The translations under genes were made by a program, and so were the position numbers. This document shows positions 17,146 through 27,789 of a DNA stretch of 40,051 nt, in pieces. Under the pieces are notes generated by a model. It had not been told where the DNA came from and searched no databases. It saw nothing but the letters and a program-made list of their open reading frames with translations. Numbering within the stretch: the stretch's first letter is position 1; every line of letters starts with the position of its first letter. The stretch lies in NCBI RefSeq assembly GCF_001434365.1, contig NZ_AZFN01000006.1:50063-90113 (forward strand), read 5' to 3'. Origin of the DNA: Limosilactobacillus gastricus DSM 16045 (GTDB lineage: Bacteria; Bacillota; Bacilli; Lactobacillales; Lactobacillaceae).

Positions 17146-18408
17146 TTACTTCCGACGGTTCTTGAAAAAGGCCGGCCGTGAAAGGTCTTCGCCATTATCA
17201 TTATTGTTCGAAAGATTGTCGTTTTGTACGCTAAAGTTTGGCTTTTGAGCACCACGAAGGTTACCACTCCGTAAGTCATCAGAAACATCATTACCTGGAT
17301 CATTCCAGCCGCTAAAAGGATCGTTTGACACTTCAGGTTGTGGGCTAGGTTGAGCTGGAGCAGGTGTAGGTTGACTCACCCGTTGTGGTTGCGCAGGTTG
17401 ACTGGGCGTTTCGAACCGAGTTGGTTGGCTACTAGTATTCTTGCTAGTTCCATTACCATTAATACCAGTTGCAATCACCGTTACCCGCACTTCATCGTTT
17501 AAGGTATCATCCAAGGCCATCCCAAAGGTAATATCAACGTTAGAGTTAGCGGCTTGACGAATAACGCTTGAAGCTTCTTGGGCTTCAAACATCGAAAGGT
17601 CTTTCCCACCAGTAACGTTAACTAGGACATGTTCAGCTCCATCGATAGAAACTTCCAACAATGGGGATGAGATTGCCTTCTTCGTTGCTTCTGCAGCCCG
17701 ATTATCACCATTTGATGAACCAATTCCCATCAAAGCTGACCCTTGATTGGTCATGGTATGACGAATGTCAGCAAAGTCCAAGTTAATGTATCCAGGGTTG
17801 ATAATCAAATCAGAGATCCCTTCAACCCCTTGCCGAACCACGTCATCAGCCTTCTTGAAAGCTTCCATCATTGGAGTCTTCTTGTCGATAATCTCTAATA
17901 ACCGATCGTTAGCAATCGTAACTAAAGTATCGACATTCTTCTTCATTTGTTCCAATCCCTCGTTAGCAAGGTCAGTCCGATGCTTTCCTTCAAATGAGAA
18001 TGGCTTCGTTACCACCCCAACAGTTAAAGCACCAGAATCCTTAGCTAACTTGGCAATTACAGGAGCAGCACCAGTCCCGGTACCACCACCCATTCCGGCA
18101 GTAACAAAGACCATGTCGGCACCTTCTAGAGCCTTGGCAACTTCTTGTTCACTTTCTTGAGCTGCTTTCATCCCTACATCAGGATTTGAGCCCGCACCAA
18201 GGCCACGCGTTAACTTAGGTCCTAGGTGAATTTTAACTGGAGCTTGGCTACCTTCAAGGGCTTGTAAATCAGTATTAGCAACGATGAATTCAACCCCTTG
18301 AACTCCTTCGTTGATCATTTGGTTAACGGCGTTTCCACCACCACCGCCGACCCCGATAACTTTAATCCGGGCGCCACGGTTATCAAAAGTATTTGCAGTT
18401 TTATCCAT
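17146..18408 (-). CDS. ftsZ: Cell-division protein FtsZ
   Basis: A 420-residue bacterial tubulin homologue. The GTPase signature GGGTGTG is at residues 107-113, with [13 protein letters not shown] (19-31) and NTDLQAL (45-51) in the nucleotide site and the T7 loop ([11 protein letters not shown]) present. A long Pro/Gln/Asn/Ser-rich linker follows residue ~320, ending in [13 protein letters not shown], a conserved C-terminal peptide that binds FtsA and SepF. It follows ftsA by 28 nt and carries a terminator-like hairpin after it. Confidence 0.99.
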   Translation of the reverse strand: MDKTANTFDNRGARIKVIGVGGGGGNAVNQMINEGVQGVEFIVANTDLQALEGSQAPVKIHLGPKLTRGLGAGSNPDVGMKAAQESEQEVAKALEGADMVFVTAGMGGGTGTGAAPVIAKLAKDSGALTVGVVTKPFSFEGKHRTDLANEGLEQMKKNVDTLVTIANDRLLEIIDKKTPMMEAFKKADDVVRQGVEGISDLIINPGYINLDFADIRHTMTNQGSALMGIGSSNGDNRAAEATKKAISSPLLEVSIDGAEHVLVNVTGGKDLSMFEAQEASSVIRQAANSNVDITFGMALDDTLNDEVRVTVIATGINGNGTSKNTSSQPTRFETPSQPAQPQRVSQPTPAPAQPSPQPEVSNDPFSGWNDPGNDVSDDLRSGNLRGAQKPNFSVQNDNLSNNNDNGEDLSRPAFFKNRRK

Positions 18409-18436
18409 TTATTTTCCCTCCGAATCGGAATTGTTT

Positions 18437-19825
18437 TTAATCAAAGAAATTGCTAAAGAAGCCCTTTACCTTTTCAATTGTTGGGTTGGAACTTGACTTC
18501 CGTTGGTTCGGCCGACTTGGTCGTGGAGTGTCACTTTGATTGTTATCTCCCTCACTGGCAGCCCGTCGAGGTGTAGGGGCAACTGGTGGCCGATATTGTG
18601 GTTCAGGAACGTTTTGGAATTGTCCATATTGATGAGGGCTTTCGATCAAGGCTCCTTGGTTAACCACTAATTTTACCAATTGTTCCACTTCACTCAGATT
18701 GCTTTCGTAACGACATAAAGCCAAGACTTGACTAAATCCAGGATGACGAATCCCCATTTGGTCAGGCACAAAGACCTTGATATTACCGCTGAAGTATTCA
18801 CTAGCTAGTTCTTTGATACCAGGCAGGGCCGCAACTCCACCGGTTAAGACTAATCCACCCGGAAGATCCGGTGCTTGAACTGAATCCAATTGATTTTTAG
18901 CTCGCTCAAAGATTTGACGAACCCGCGCTTCAATAATTTCTGATAGATACTTTTCTGAAATATTAACAGGTTGATTTTTACCAACGACTTCCACTGGTAA
19001 TTGCACGTCATCAGAAGCTAATTCGCTATTAGCAAACCCATGATCACGCTTTAATTGTTCGGCGTTTCGTTGGGAAGTATTTAATACTTCTGAGATATCA
19101 TGGGTAATTAATTGCCCACCTTCTGGGTCAACATAAGCAAATTTTAATTGATGATCCAATATGATGCTGGTCGTCGTCTGACCGCCACCCAGATCAATCA
19201 TTAGGGTCCCAAAATCTTGTTCCCCATCATTTAATAAATTAAAACCTGTTGCAATTGGTGCAATCACAAAGTCTTGGACATTCAGCCCGGCTTGTTCAAC
19301 CGCTTTGCGAGCATTGTGAATAACCGTCGTTAAACCACTGTACATGGTTGCCCACATTTCCAATCGAACGCCAACCATGCCGCGTGGATCCTTGATCCCC
19401 GTAAACCGATCTACGGCAAAGTCACGAATCACCAAATCAATTGGTTCTTGATCCGGCGAAAGGGCCTGATTCATGGTTGCTTGAGCCACATCAATTACAT
19501 CTTGATCCGTAATTTCACGTGATTGACCTTGTTCAGTGTTCAAGGTTACCATTCCATGAACTTCTGAAAGGCGTAAATAGTTCGCTGGTAACCCAACAAC
19601 CACTTCTCGAATTTGAACCCCTGATTTCTCAGCAGCCTGAGCTACCGCCTGAGAGATCGCACTAGCGGTCTTGTCAATATCAACAATCACTCCTCGGTTC
19701 AACCCCGTAGTTGGCTGGGTACCCACACCAATCACTTTGAGGTCTCCCTTAACATTTTCACAAACAAGAACTTTAATTGAGGTGGTTCCAATGTCTAAAC
19801 CTACATAGAGTTGTGTATTTTGCAT
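18437..19825 (-). CDS. ftsA: Cell-division protein FtsA
   Basis: A 462-residue actin-like FtsA: phosphate-binding LDIGTTSIKVLV (residues 10-21), SHS2 insertion (IREVVVGLPANYL), LMIDLGGGQTTTSII as the second phosphate loop, and GLVLTGGVAALPG. The extreme C-terminus PTIEKVKGFFSNFFD is the amphipathic membrane-targeting helix after a Pro/Ser-rich linker. AGGAGG lies 10 nt before the ATG. The 128-nt gap upstream carries its own promoter. Confidence 0.98.
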   Translation of the reverse strand: MQNTQLYVGLDIGTTSIKVLVCENVKGDLKVIGVGTQPTTGLNRGVIVDIDKTASAISQAVAQAAEKSGVQIREVVVGLPANYLRLSEVHGMVTLNTEQGQSREITDQDVIDVAQATMNQALSPDQEPIDLVIRDFAVDRFTGIKDPRGMVGVRLEMWATMYSGLTTVIHNARKAVEQAGLNVQDFVIAPIATGFNLLNDGEQDFGTLMIDLGGGQTTTSIILDHQLKFAYVDPEGGQLITHDISEVLNTSQRNAEQLKRDHGFANSELASDDVQLPVEVVGKNQPVNISEKYLSEIIEARVRQIFERAKNQLDSVQAPDLPGGLVLTGGVAALPGIKELASEYFSGNIKVFVPDQMGIRHPGFSQVLALCRYESNLSEVEQLVKLVVNQGALIESPHQYGQFQNVPEPQYRPPVAPTPRRAASEGDNNQSDTPRPSRPNQRKSSSNPTIEKVKGFFSNFFD

Positions 19826-19899
19826 GCTCTCGGAACCTCCTAAAAAATGTTAATACTTCAGAATGCACACTAAAAACATTCTTAACGTAATCTAAAAAG

Positions 19900-19927
19900 A
19901 TTTTACCACAATCTAACACCATGACAA
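19900..19927 (-). promoter_or_regulatory. Internal dcw promoter for ftsA-ftsZ
   Basis: TTGTCA (-35, 5 of 6), 16-nt spacer, TAAAAT (-10, 5 of 6) on the minus strand in the divIB-ftsA gap; the leader would be about 68 nt. The gap holds no gene. This gives ftsA and ftsZ transcription independent of the mraZ end. Confidence 0.65.
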
Positions 19928-19953
19928 ACACATTTATATCTGAAAAAGCAAAA

Positions 19954-20799
19954 TTATTCACTTTTCGAATTATAGCTATATGAGTAAGCAGAATATTGTA
20001 AATCTACAATTCCGGCATCCGTCATTTTCTTCACAATTGATGGATAATATTTCATCTTGGTGGATAAATTTGAAATCCGGGCATAAACCGTATTGCCATC
20101 GTTCATATATAGAATCAACCGTTCTGGATCATCAGATGATGGTGAATAAACCACTTCGGATATTCCATCACGAATTGCTGTCGAAATCTTACCAACTTGG
20201 GCGGTCGTCGCCGTTAACTGCTTAGCATGTTTAGTGAAACCTTGGTATTGGATAAAAGACGTCACATCACCTGAAACAGCTGTTTTTTTACCACTAGCTA
20301 AAAGATATTGACTTCGACTACCGTTAGTAACGATTCCCACAATCGGATATTCTTTTACCACGACTCGGATACTTTGTGGTCCAGTCAACTCAATTTTTAA
20401 TTGGTTAATCTGTAAATTGTTTTTCCGAGCAACTTTTTCGACCGCTGCCTGCTGATAGAAAACCCGCCAAATAAAATTCCCTGATTTCAAATTAGCTGCT
20501 TGCTTAACTTGCTGAGCACTCAAATTATCACAGCCCGTTACTTGAATTTTATTAACCTTACTAAAGGGCGACACAATATATAGCATAAAAGCCAAAATCA
20601 AGCTAAAAGGAATGACAATACTTAACATCCGTTCACGATTGCCACGCTTCATTGAACGATGAAAATGTGCGATCGAATGATGTAAGCCAGCGCCGCGCTT
20701 TTGAACATCAGGCTCATTCGCAAGTTGATTCCGTTGTTCAAGATTTTTTAATATGTTTTGATAACGTTCATGTTCCTGACGTCCACTTGGAGTTGGCAT
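19954..20799 (-). CDS. divIB: Cell-division protein DivIB/FtsQ
   Basis: A 281-residue bitopic division protein: cytoplasmic basic N-terminus (about 55 residues), one membrane span (IVIPFSLILAFMLYIV), then an extracellular POTRA domain beginning KVNKIQVTGCDNLSAQQVKQAA, and a beta domain. It is part of the FtsL/DivIC/DivIB complex that regulates septal wall synthesis. The start is placed at the second of two close ATGs, since GGGAGG directly abuts the first and is 6 nt before the second. It follows murG by 18 nt. Confidence 0.94.
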   Translation of the reverse strand: MPTPSGRQEHERYQNILKNLEQRNQLANEPDVQKRGAGLHHSIAHFHRSMKRGNRERMLSIVIPFSLILAFMLYIVSPFSKVNKIQVTGCDNLSAQQVKQAANLKSGNFIWRVFYQQAAVEKVARKNNLQINQLKIELTGPQSIRVVVKEYPIVGIVTNGSRSQYLLASGKKTAVSGDVTSFIQYQGFTKHAKQLTATTAQVGKISTAIRDGISEVVYSPSSDDPERLILYMNDGNTVYARISNLSTKMKYYPSIVKKMTDAGIVDLQYSAYSYSYNSKSE

Positions 20800-20817
20800 C
20801 GTCATCCTCCCTTCTAC

Positions 20818-21924
20818 TTATTTTTGGTGTTTTTGAATTGCTTGATTTAAAACCGTAATTAATTCATCAGCTGCCTTAGGATGACCAAGTTTGGCGGATT
20901 TACCAGCCATTTGTCGCCGCAATCGTTCATCTAACATCAACCGGTCAGCTGCATCTAAGAGACTTTTGCCAGTTAATTGATCCTCAAGAATCATTTCCGC
21001 CGCCCCCTGATCAACTAATGCCTGAGCATTCTTGACTTGATGATTTGCCGTCACATAGGGACTAGGAATCATAATTGTTGGTATTCCCAAAGCCGTTACT
21101 TCGGCAATGGTAGTGGCACCAGCCCGCGAAACCAAGACATCAACATGGGACAATTTCTTTTGCATATCTTCAATGTAGGGAACTACTTTAACATTATTAC
21201 TTAATGTTACTCCCGCCAAATCTTGCTTTACCTGATCATAACGTTTTTGACCCGTCGCAAATATCACTTGGTAGTGACGCTGGTTGAATTCTGGAATGGC
21301 TTCGACCACACTCTGATTAATCTTGGGAGCACCTTGACTCCCACCAAAAATCATTAAAGTTGGGACCTGATCTTGTAAGCCGTCAGCAGTCCAGGAATAT
21401 GCCGTCTGCTCATGCATAACCACTTGTTGAGCTCGGGGATTTCCGGTTAAGGTCACTTTATCACTCGGAAATTGCGATCGAGCAGCTTGAAAGGAGATCG
21501 CGATCTCATCAACATATTTACTCAAAAATTTGTTTGTAACACCGACGACACTGTTTTGTTCATGAATTACTGTTGGAATTCCCATTTTAGCTGCCGCATA
21601 CAAGACGGCGCCACTAACATAGCCACCGGTTCCTAAAACGACATCGGGTTGAAATTCTTTTAACCATTTCTTGGCAGTCTGGACAGATTTTAGGAAAAGA
21701 TAGATCGTTTTTAAATTACTGACCGATAAGGACCGCTTAAATCCTTGCATTTCCATTGTCCGTAGTTCCAGACCTGCTTGAGGGACAATTTTATTTTCAA
21801 GCCCCCGAGTAGTGCCAATATATAAAACTTGAGTCGTTGGTTCGATTTGTTTGAGCCGTTCAATTAATGCTAATGCAGGGTAAATATGGCCACCTGTTCC
21901 CCCACCAGCAACCATGAGTTTCAT
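20818..21924 (-). CDS. murG: UDP-GlcNAc transferase MurG
   Basis: A 368-residue GT28 glycosyltransferase that adds GlcNAc to lipid I to make lipid II at the inner face of the membrane. The N-terminal glycine-rich loop [37 protein letters not shown], and the donor site [26 protein letters not shown] are all present. The ATG overlaps the murD stop (TAATG), with AAGGAGG upstream, so translation is coupled. Confidence 0.98.
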   Translation of the reverse strand: MKLMVAGGGTGGHIYPALALIERLKQIEPTTQVLYIGTTRGLENKIVPQAGLELRTMEMQGFKRSLSVSNLKTIYLFLKSVQTAKKWLKEFQPDVVLGTGGYVSGAVLYAAAKMGIPTVIHEQNSVVGVTNKFLSKYVDEIAISFQAARSQFPSDKVTLTGNPRAQQVVMHEQTAYSWTADGLQDQVPTLMIFGGSQGAPKINQSVVEAIPEFNQRHYQVIFATGQKRYDQVKQDLAGVTLSNNVKVVPYIEDMQKKLSHVDVLVSRAGATTIAEVTALGIPTIMIPSPYVTANHQVKNAQALVDQGAAEMILEDQLTGKSLLDAADRLMLDERLRRQMAGKSAKLGHPKAADELITVLNQAIQKHQK

Positions 21925-23300
21925 TAAACTTCCTCCTTTTGACCGGTAATCGCTTCGATCGTTTCAATAAATCGATCGCCCCGCACTTCAAAACTTGGGA
22001 ATTGATCCCATGAAGCACAAGCAGGTGATAATAGTATAACGTCACCAGGTTCACTAAGCTGCCAAGCCATTGGCGCTGCGGTAATTACATCTTGACTTTC
22101 TTTTACAACCGGAACTCCTGCCTGCTTTCCCGCCTTGCTCAACCGTTCCTTAGTTTCTCCAACCGTAATCAAAGCTTTAACGTGGTCTTTAAAAACTGTT
22201 GCTAATCGGGAAAAATCATCACCCCGATCAAGTCCCCCCGCAATTAAAATCACCGGTTGATTAAAACCTTGCAAGGCCACTTCACAAGCTTCGATATCCG
22301 TCGCTTTCGAGTCGTTATAAATTTTCCGTCCCTGAGCCGTCATGACATATTGTAATCGATGGCGAACTCCACTAAATGACGACAGAACCTCACGAATAGC
22401 TTCGTTAGACACCCCGCTTAGTTTAGCCACTGCAATCGCCGCCAAGGCATTTTCGATATTTTGGGGACCAACTAAACTGACGTCGGCCACCGACATCACG
22501 ACTTCGCCTTGCCAGAACAATTGATCATGATGTTGATAAGCACCAGCTTGTGATTTGTTTTCCCGTGAAAAGGGAATCACTCGAGCTTCTGTCCGTCGTG
22601 ATAGTTCCTGCCATTCTTCTTGATCCCAGTTAATCACCAGAAAATCATCCTTCGTTTGATTGCGCGTAATATTTAATTTGGCATTGATATAGTTTTGCCG
22701 ATTACCATGATAATTGAGATGACTAGCAAAAATATTGGTGATCACCGCAATATGGGGGTGAAAAGTTGGAGCTCCTAGCAATTGAAAACTTGAAGTTTCC
22801 ATTACCATTGTGTCTTCACTCGTTAACACTTGTGCTTGTTGACTAACAGAAACCCCAATATTTCCCGCAGCAACTACTTGGTGTTGCGATCCCTTAGCTA
22901 ACATTTGCTGAATTAAAGTTGTCGTGGTGGTCTTACCATTACTTCCGGTTACGGCCACAATTTGCCCTTCAAATATCTGGGCACCTAATTCGAGTTCAGT
23001 AATAATCGGCGTCCCTTGGGTAACAAATTTGGCAATTAAAGGAACCGTATATGGAATGCCAGGATTTTTAACTACCAGATCAAATCCTTCATCAGCTAAC
23101 GATAAAGGATTAGCACCCATAATAATACGAATTCCCAAAGCTTTTAATTCATTAATAGTCGTTTGATCATCAGATTCTTTTAAATCATTAATGGTCACTT
23201 TAGCTCCTAATTTTACTAATAACTTAGCCGCATTAACCCCACTGATTCCAAATCCAATTACTAAAACTTGTTTATCTTGATATGTCTTAATTGCCTTCAC
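21924..23300 (-). CDS. murD: UDP-N-acetylmuramoylalanine--D-glutamate ligase MurD
   Basis: A 458-residue Mur ligase adding D-Glu to UDP-MurNAc-L-Ala. N-terminal Rossmann-like [17 protein letters not shown] loop [12 protein letters not shown], the central [11 protein letters not shown], and [23 protein letters not shown] are conserved, with [13 protein letters not shown] near the C-terminus. The start is read as GTG (VKAIKTYQ), 8 nt after AAGAGG; an in-frame GTG three codons earlier overlaps that site. mraY ends 17 nt upstream. Confidence 0.97.
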   Translation of the reverse strand: MKAIKTYQDKQVLVIGFGISGVNAAKLLVKLGAKVTINDLKESDDQTTINELKALGIRIIMGANPLSLADEGFDLVVKNPGIPYTVPLIAKFVTQGTPIITELELGAQIFEGQIVAVTGSNGKTTTTTLIQQMLAKGSQHQVVAAGNIGVSVSQQAQVLTSEDTMVMETSSFQLLGAPTFHPHIAVITNIFASHLNYHGNRQNYINAKLNITRNQTKDDFLVINWDQEEWQELSRRTEARVIPFSRENKSQAGAYQHHDQLFWQGEVVMSVADVSLVGPQNIENALAAIAVAKLSGVSNEAIREVLSSFSGVRHRLQYVMTAQGRKIYNDSKATDIEACEVALQGFNQPVILIAGGLDRGDDFSRLATVFKDHVKALITVGETKERLSKAGKQAGVPVVKESQDVITAAPMAWQLSEPGDVILLSPACASWDQFPSFEVRGDRFIETIEAITGQKEEV

Positions 23301-23317
23301 GCGGGCCACCTCTTACT

Positions 23318-24253
23318 TTAAATTGCCATTAACACTGTAACTGAAATTGCTGCGGCCACCAACTGAACCAACCAAAAGACGTAATCAATCTTCCATTCTG
23401 ACCAACCATCCATTTCAAAGGCATGATGAATTGGTGTCATCTTAAAAATCCGTTTACCAGTTCGCCGGAACCAAAAGACTTGAAGGATTACGCTGGCTGT
23501 TTCAATTACATAAATAAGCCCAATCAACAATAAGGACCATGGATGATGTACCATAATCGCAACGGCAGCTAAAGCGCCCCCCAGCGCTAATGAACCCATA
23601 TCACCCATAAAAATTTTCGCTGGTTTGTGATTAAAGGGGAAAAAGCCAATTAATCCCCCAATAACCGCCGTACAGAAGATTGCAACGTCATATTGGTGTT
23701 GGAATAGCGCCAAAATCAAATAGGCCGCAAATGAAATCGTAGCTAAGCCAGTTACCAGGCCATCTAATCCATCGGTTAAATTAACAGCATTGGAGAAACC
23801 GACTAACCAAAAGACGATAAAGGCCATATATAACCAGCCCACTGATGGATCGTCTGAACGGAAAATAGCGACAAAAATAATGGCCGCAATCACCTGACAA
23901 AGAAATTTTTGCCAAGGTTTAAAGCCCTCATTTTGCTGACGAAAAATTTTAATACTATCGTCCCACATTCCAATTAGGCTGTAAACGATCCACACTAACA
24001 ACACTGCCCACAACATTGCCGTTAATTGTCCTGCAAGCCATCCTGTGAGCAAGGTACTAAATGTAGCTGCTAAGACAAACATTAAGCCCCCCATCGTCGG
24101 AGTGCCGGATTTTTTAGCATGCCAAGTTGGTCCTTCTTCACGAATTTGTTGTCCTTCTTTTTTGGCAATAAAATAACGGATTAAAGCTGGCATCGCTAGC
24201 CAAGTAAGGGCTAACGCGCAAATTAAAGATAATCCTAAAAACCAAAAACTCAT
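23318..24253 (-). CDS. mraY: Phospho-N-acetylmuramoyl-pentapeptide transferase MraY
   Basis: A 311-residue polytopic membrane enzyme forming lipid I from UDP-MurNAc-pentapeptide and undecaprenyl phosphate. About ten hydrophobic segments; conserved loops GPTWHAKKSGTPTMGG, MWDDSIKI (catalytic DD), NLTDGLDGL, FMGDMGSLALGG and KMTPIHHAFE. It is slightly shorter than the usual ~320 because the N-terminus is brief. AAAAGGAG precedes the ATG; pbp2B ends 12 nt upstream. Confidence 0.98.
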   Translation of the reverse strand: MSFWFLGLSLICALALTWLAMPALIRYFIAKKEGQQIREEGPTWHAKKSGTPTMGGLMFVLAATFSTLLTGWLAGQLTAMLWAVLLVWIVYSLIGMWDDSIKIFRQQNEGFKPWQKFLCQVIAAIIFVAIFRSDDPSVGWLYMAFIVFWLVGFSNAVNLTDGLDGLVTGLATISFAAYLILALFQHQYDVAIFCTAVIGGLIGFFPFNHKPAKIFMGDMGSLALGGALAAVAIMVHHPWSLLLIGLIYVIETASVILQVFWFRRTGKRIFKMTPIHHAFEMDGWSEWKIDYVFWLVQLVAAAISVTVLMAI

Positions 24254-24265
24254 CTTAATCTCCTT

Positions 24266-26425
24266 TTACTTTTTCGCAAGGGTGACTGTTAAGGTTTGGC
24301 CTTGTTTAATCGTGGTTCCTTGCGTAATACTTTGCTTTGAGACAAATCCTGTCCCACTCGTCTTAACTTTCAATCCCAATAGTTGACCTAGTTCATTAAC
24401 GTCTGCTTGACTCCAACCACTAACATCAGGCATTTGATAAGTTCCACCAGTCAACAAGAAGATCCGGTTTTTAACCATAACGCGCTCACCAGCGGTCACT
24501 GATTGTTTAGTTACCTTTTTGCCACTTCCTAGGGTTGTAACCGTTAAATTATTTTTAGTTAAAGATTTAGCAGCCGAATTAATATTCTTACCAATCAGGT
24601 TAGGCATCTTAATTGTCCCGGGGCTCTTCTTGCTAGCTGATTTATCGCGATCAAGTAGGAACTTGATAATCGGGGTGGTAATGGTCGAAATAGTATTTTC
24701 AGCACTTTGATCAACGGTCTTAGGTTTAGTCATCGTAACGTAAACAATATACCGCGGATTGTTGGCCGGGGCAAAACCAGCAAATGAATAAATGTAATCA
24801 TAGGTTCCCGTTTCGTAGCTACCATTGGAACCAGCGATTTGGGCTGTCCCGGTCTTACCGGCAATCGTGTAACCATCCACCTTGTATGCTTGGCCAGTCC
24901 CGTCATCGTTATAGATAACTCCTTTTAAATAGTTCAAAACTTGCTTCGAAGTTTTACTGGTTATCGGGGTTGCAATTTGTTTAGGCTTAATCTTTTTGAT
25001 AGTCTTTCCATCACTATCAGTGACTTTAGAAATGATATAAGGCTGCATCATTTTCCCATTATTGGCAACGGCCGTTAAAGCTTGAATAATTTGCATCCCA
25101 GTAACGGTAATCCCTTGTCCAAAAGCAGTGTTAGCCTGTTCCAAGGAACCACTATAAGTTGTGGATCCGGATCCTTCTTGACCAAGACCATACACTTTAG
25201 CCGCTTTAAGGAAACCGAAAGCCTTAATGTACTTCAACCAAGTCTTAGCCCCCATATCTTGTTCAATATGAGCAAATCCAACGTTACTGGATCGATCAAT
25301 CGCTTCTTGATAGGTAATGGTTCCCCATCCCTCTGTCTTCCAGTCGGTGATCTTCCCACCACCGAGTGAATACGAACCAGATTGGTAAGTCTTATTGGGA
25401 TTGAACTTACCGGAATTAATCGCTGCACTCAGGGCAAAGATTTTCATCGTTGATCCTGGTTCATAAGTGGTTTGGGTAAGGGCATTCACCCAAGTGGGGG
25501 TGTCCGATGTTAAATTTGGTCGTTGAGAGGCGGCTAATATCTTCCCGGTTTTCGCTTCGACGACAATCCCAGTTAAGGATTCCGCTTGGGTTTTATCTTC
25601 AACCGATTGCATAGTCGTTTCTAACATATTTTGAACCTGCTCATCGATCGTCGTATAAACATTTCCACCATCTTTTACTTTACGTCCACCAGCTTCCGAA
25701 CTAGATAATTTGTATCCATATACGTCTTGACGAACGCTCTTAACCCCGTTTTCACCACTGAGGATCTTGTTAAAGTAACTTTCTAATCCCATCGTTCCTA
25801 CTAAAGAGGTTTGGTGGGTCTTAGAATTAACTTTAGTTGTTGTCTGGCCCAAAATTTGACTTAAGAAGTTACCTTCTGGATATTCGCGAGCTGAGGTCTT
25901 CGTAAACTTAATTCCCGGCAGATGATATTGTTTAATCTTTAACATCTGACTGGCCGTTAAATTACTACCTTTCGTCCCAAATTGAACCTGGTAAGTCTTT
26001 TTATTCGCCGGATTAAGTAACTGATAGACCTTCTTCTCTGACATTCCTAATTGCTTGGCTAAAATTTTAGCCGTTTTGCGCTTGTTTTGAACATATAGTT
26101 TTTTTCCAGACGTGCTCTTATAGGAATGACTGATAATTGCATAAACAGTATAACGACTCGTATTGGTGGCTAAAGTACCACCATTAGCATCATAAATTTT
26201 CCCCCGTTTAGCTTGAATGGTTGAAGAACTTGTATAGCGTTGTTTGGCTAAGGTGGCTAAATCATATCCTTTTACGTGTTTACCTATCGAAATATAAGCA
26301 AAGCGAATCCCAAAAACAACAAATAGCGCGCCCACAACAAAAAAAAGCCATTTACCAAAGGCTTTTGGGTCACGCTGATTGGATTTATTTGCTTTTATCC
26401 TTATTTTAGGCAACTTTAGTCTCAT
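24266..26425 (-). CDS. pbp2B: Septal penicillin-binding protein 2B with two PASTA domains
   Basis: A 719-residue class B PBP (transpeptidase) for septal peptidoglycan. Short basic cytoplasmic tail, one membrane span (LFFVVGALFVVFGIRFAY), dimerisation domain, transpeptidase domain with the acylated serine in PGSTMK (S325), SSN, and GKTGTAQ (about 523-529), then two C-terminal PASTA repeats (MPNLIGKNINSAAKSL..., MPDVSGWSQADVNEL...). The ATG overlaps the ftsL stop (TAATG); the nearest GAGG is rather far, so coupling to ftsL probably drives initiation. Confidence 0.97.
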   Translation of the reverse strand: MRLKLPKIRIKANKSNQRDPKAFGKWLFFVVGALFVVFGIRFAYISIGKHVKGYDLATLAKQRYTSSSTIQAKRGKIYDANGGTLATNTSRYTVYAIISHSYKSTSGKKLYVQNKRKTAKILAKQLGMSEKKVYQLLNPANKKTYQVQFGTKGSNLTASQMLKIKQYHLPGIKFTKTSAREYPEGNFLSQILGQTTTKVNSKTHQTSLVGTMGLESYFNKILSGENGVKSVRQDVYGYKLSSSEAGGRKVKDGGNVYTTIDEQVQNMLETTMQSVEDKTQAESLTGIVVEAKTGKILAASQRPNLTSDTPTWVNALTQTTYEPGSTMKIFALSAAINSGKFNPNKTYQSGSYSLGGGKITDWKTEGWGTITYQEAIDRSSNVGFAHIEQDMGAKTWLKYIKAFGFLKAAKVYGLGQEGSGSTTYSGSLEQANTAFGQGITVTGMQIIQALTAVANNGKMMQPYIISKVTDSDGKTIKKIKPKQIATPITSKTSKQVLNYLKGVIYNDDGTGQAYKVDGYTIAGKTGTAQIAGSNGSYETGTYDYIYSFAGFAPANNPRYIVYVTMTKPKTVDQSAENTISTITTPIIKFLLDRDKSASKKSPGTIKMPNLIGKNINSAAKSLTKNNLTVTTLGSGKKVTKQSVTAGERVMVKNRIFLLTGGTYQMPDVSGWSQADVNELGQLLGLKVKTSGTGFVSKQSITQGTTIKQGQTLTVTLAKK

Positions 26426-26808
26426 TATTTACTAACGTTCCTCGTACTATTGGTTACGTCCGACATGCTGTACTTGCTAGCTACGCTTTTTAAGTTCGAT
26501 GAATTGGTTTTTTCATCAATTTCCTGTTGTTGATCGGAATTAGAAGTCGATAGACTGCTAGCTGTTGATTGCAAATTTTGCAGATGTTCTTGTCGGTTGT
26601 TGGTCGTAATCTTAGTAGATACTAACAAAACTAATAGGGCCGTGACAACTAATGTTCCAATGGTTAACATCAATTTTTCAAATGGTGAGAACCGAACGCG
26701 TTTAATCGTCGCCAAGCGAGGTTGCCTATTAGCACCTTTGGAAGGAGCAGACTGCGGCTTAGGCTCACTTAATGGTTGATTAAATTTTGGAGCAGCATTG
26801 GCAGCCAT
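26425..26808 (-). CDS. ftsL: Cell-division protein FtsL
   Basis: A 127-residue bitopic protein with a Pro/Lys-rich cytoplasmic N-terminus, one membrane span (LMLTIGTLVVTALLVLLV) and a short extracellular coiled coil (NLQSTASSLSTSNSDQQQEID). Sequence identity of FtsL is always low; the assignment rests on topology, length, and position between rsmH and pbp2B. GAGGG precedes the ATG. Confidence 0.93.
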   Translation of the reverse strand: MAANAAPKFNQPLSEPKPQSAPSKGANRQPRLATIKRVRFSPFEKLMLTIGTLVVTALLVLLVSTKITTNNRQEHLQNLQSTASSLSTSNSDQQQEIDEKTNSSNLKSVASKYSMSDVTNSTRNVSK

Positions 26809-26826
26809 AGTTCGTTCCCTCTTTTT

Positions 26827-27774
26827 CTATTTAATCCGTTCAATAATTCTTAACTTCGCACTGTGAGCTCGATGGTTCGTTGCTAATTCTTGATCACTGG
26901 CGATGATTGGCTTTTTGTTTACTAATTTGAAATCAGGTTGGGCTTCTTTGGGAATTACCGGTAATCCTGCTGGCAAATCCGGAATCGTCGTTCGTTCCTT
27001 AAACATCGTTTTAACCAATCGATCCTCTAAGGATTGGAAGGTTATGACACTAATTCTTCCCCCAACTGTTAACAAATCTAGTGCCTGTTCGAGTGAACTT
27101 TCTAAAACACCCAGTTCATTATTAACTGCAATTCGAATGGCCTGAAAACTCTTTTTGGCAGGATGACCTCCATGACGACGAGCTGGTGCTGGAATCGCAT
27201 TTTTTACAATTTCAGCCAATTCCAACGTGGTTTTAATCGGTGCTGCTTGCCGTTGCTTTTCAATGGACCTTGCGATCTGTTTAGCAAATTTTTCTTCTCC
27301 ATATCGTGATAAAATCCGCATCAGATCCTGAAATGACCACTCATTTACTACTTCCATCGCTGACAGGGATTGTGTTTGATCCATCCGCATATCTAAAGGA
27401 GCATCATGTTGGTAAGAAAAGCCGCGTTTCGCATCATCAAATTGTGGCGATGAAACTCCCAGGTCATAGACCATGCCATCAATCGCGCTAATCCCTGTTT
27501 GTGCCAAGGCAACCTTTAATTGGCTAAAGTTACTTTTCACTAAAGTCAGCCGTCCATCAACAATATACTGTTTGAGATGTTCTTGATTATACTGAATGGC
27601 GGTCTGATCCTGATCAAACGCATATAAATGTCCTTCAGATGACAGCCGCTCTAAAATTGCTTGACTGTGACCGCCTCCACCAAGAGTACCATCAACATAT
27701 ATTCCAGCAGGTTTGATATTCAGACCATCCACTGCTTCATGAAGCAACACCGTCACATGATTAAATTGTGTCAT
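26827..27774 (-). CDS. rsmH: 16S rRNA m4C1402 methyltransferase RsmH
   Basis: A 315-residue RsmH (MraW), which N4-methylates C1402 of 16S rRNA. SAM motif I is in [48 protein letters not shown] is the family block, followed by the helical insertion and the C-terminal [10 protein letters not shown] and [20 protein letters not shown] precedes the ATG, 15 nt after mraZ. Confidence 0.98.
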   Translation of the reverse strand: MTQFNHVTVLLHEAVDGLNIKPAGIYVDGTLGGGGHSQAILERLSSEGHLYAFDQDQTAIQYNQEHLKQYIVDGRLTLVKSNFSQLKVALAQTGISAIDGMVYDLGVSSPQFDDAKRGFSYQHDAPLDMRMDQTQSLSAMEVVNEWSFQDLMRILSRYGEEKFAKQIARSIEKQRQAAPIKTTLELAEIVKNAIPAPARRHGGHPAKKSFQAIRIAVNNELGVLESSLEQALDLLTVGGRISVITFQSLEDRLVKTMFKERTTIPDLPAGLPVIPKEAQPDFKLVNKKPIIASDQELATNHRAHSAKLRIIERIK

Positions 27775-27789
27775 TGGGTTGCCTCCTTA

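Noticed and set aside
17765-18160. 131-codon open frame opposite ftsZ
   Set aside because: It lies wholly within ftsZ on the other strand, has no ribosome site and a composition (Ser/Pro/Thr-rich) expected of an antisense shadow.
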